A DNA stretch of 64,000 nt from Pseudomonas kilonensis (lineage in GTDB: Bacteria > Pseudomonadota > Gammaproteobacteria > Pseudomonadales > Pseudomonadaceae): positions 620,001 to 684,000 of the forward strand of contig NZ_LHVH01000024.1 of the NCBI RefSeq assembly GCF_001269885.1, read 5' to 3'. Below the pieces are notes generated by a model. It saw only the letters and a list, made by a program, of their open reading frames with translations. It was not told the origin of the DNA and did no database searches. Both the position numbers and the translations under genes were made by a program. Numbering within the stretch: position 1 is the stretch's first letter; the number at the start of each line of letters is the position of its first letter. Shown one piece after another: positions 63,275 to 64,000 of the stretch.

Positions 63275-64000
63275 ATGACCCACTGGCCGCTGGATCAAAC
63301 ATACGACTTCAACGGACACTCCATCCGCTACGCCATCCACGGCGATGGCCCGCCGCTGGTGTTTGTCCATGGCACACCCTTCTCTTCCTACGTGTGGCAC
63401 CGCATCGCCCCGCTGTTCTTCGCCACCCACACAGTGCATTACTTCGACCTGCTGGGGTATGGCCAGTCCGCGCAACCCGATGCCGATGTGTCCCTGGGCG
63501 TGCAAAACCAGCTACTCGCGCAACTGCTGGAGCATTGGCACCTGGACTGCCCGGACGTGGTGGCCCATGACTTTGGCGGCGCCACGGCCCTGCGCACGCA
63601 CCTGCTCAATGGCAAGGACTACCGCAGCCTGACCCTGATCGACCCCGTGGCGCTGTCGCCTTGGGGTTCATCCTTTGTGCAGCATGTACGCCAGCATGAA
63701 GCCGCCTTCAGCGGCCTGCCCGACTACATTCAGCGAGCCATCGTGCCGACCTATATCCGCGGCGCGATCAAACGGGACATCCCGGACGCCGAACTGGCGC
63801 CCTACGTGCAGCCGTGGCTTGGCGAACCGGGCCAGGCGGCGTTCTACCGGCAGATTGCGCAGATGGACGAACGCTACACCCGCGAGGTCGAGGGCTTGTA
63901 CCCGAGCGTGCGTTGCCCAACCCAGATCCTCTGGGGCGAGGATGACCAGTGGATCCCCATCGAGCGCGGGCGGGCCCTGCATAAGCTGATCCCGGGGGCG
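63275..64000 (+). CDS. Alpha/beta hydrolase with Asp nucleophile, cut by window edge
   Basis: 242 codons to the right edge, no stop. HGTPFSSYVWHRI is the oxyanion region. The nucleophile elbow is VVAHDFGGATAL, with Asp where serine hydrolases have Ser, as in haloalkane and fluoroacetate dehalogenases and epoxide hydrolases. The acid may be in LWGEDDQWIP; the catalytic His lies beyond the edge. A GGGGAG ribosome site precedes ATG 63275. Reaction not assigned. Confidence 0.85.
   Translation, partial: MTHWPLDQTYDFNGHSIRYAIHGDGPPLVFVHGTPFSSYVWHRIAPLFFATHTVHYFDLLGYGQSAQPDADVSLGVQNQLLAQLLEHWHLDCPDVVAHDFGGATALRTHLLNGKDYRSLTLIDPVALSPWGSSFVQHVRQHEAAFSGLPDYIQRAIVPTYIRGAIKRDIPDAELAPYVQPWLGEPGQAAFYRQIAQMDERYTREVEGLYPSVRCPTQILWGEDDQWIPIERGRALHKLIPGA

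Overview
This 64 kb window comes from a Pseudomonas chromosome, most likely the P. fluorescens complex. The evidence is high-GC core genes in the order usual for the genus (purF-cvpA-dedD-folC-accD-trpF-truA-fimV-asd-leuB-leuD-leuC), tRNA genes with encoded CCA ends, and about a dozen intergenic REP/REPIN palindromes of the fluorescens type (core TGTGGGAGC...GCTTGCTCGCGA). No rRNA, complete insertion sequence, plasmid origin or CRISPR array is present.

Bases 1 to about 11,400 are AT-richer accessory DNA. They hold an unrecognised one-helix membrane protein cut by the left edge, several small unknown proteins, a SUKH (SMI1/KNR4) immunity-like protein, a NIPSNAP protein, an IS66 remnant, three MITE-like or degenerate inverted-repeat elements, and a compact metabolic locus (DUF849/BKACE enzyme, MFS transporter, divergent LysR regulator). 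An AraC/GyrI regulator and a lipoprotein follow. The block ends at a tRNA-Val(GAC) gene whose acceptor stem has an A-C mismatch on the island side, which may be an integration scar.

From 11.4 to 14.3 kb are a putrescine-type FAD oxidoreductase, a ParDE toxin-antitoxin pair and the tRNA-Val(TAC)-Asp-Asp cluster. From 14.3 to 34.5 kb is core metabolism, almost all on the minus strand: SDR, metZ, purF, cvpA, dedD, folC, accD, trpF, truA, fimV, a cysteine-less Asd paralogue, asd, leuB, a methyltransferase, leuD and leuC, with a divergent LysR regulator. A 137-bp tandem array of REPINs separates truA from fimV.

From 34.5 to 48.5 kb are a five-PAS GGDEF-EAL signalling protein, an Hsp20 gene with a clear sigma-32 promoter and a ROSE-like RNA thermometer, dusC, a thioesterase, a hydrolase, a TetR regulator, a duplicated tRNA Ala-Glu cluster, gltX, uvrB, tyrB and tRNA-Asn. 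From 48.6 to 64 kb are glyA with a divergent MocR regulator, small conserved proteins, an AI-2E-family permease, trhP, a chemoreceptor, a Na+/H+ antiporter-family permease, an overlapping operon of two PepSY proteins plus a two-component system, a patatin-like protein, queD, and a dehalogenase/epoxide-hydrolase-like enzyme cut by the right edge.

The strongest non-textbook leads are the DUF849/MFS/LysR locus, the Hsp20 thermometer, the PepSY two-component operon with its direct-repeat box and G9 tract, the REPIN tandem array, the possible ACG start of the SUKH gene, and the pair of Shine-Dalgarno-masking hairpins. No clearly new multi-gene defence system was identified.
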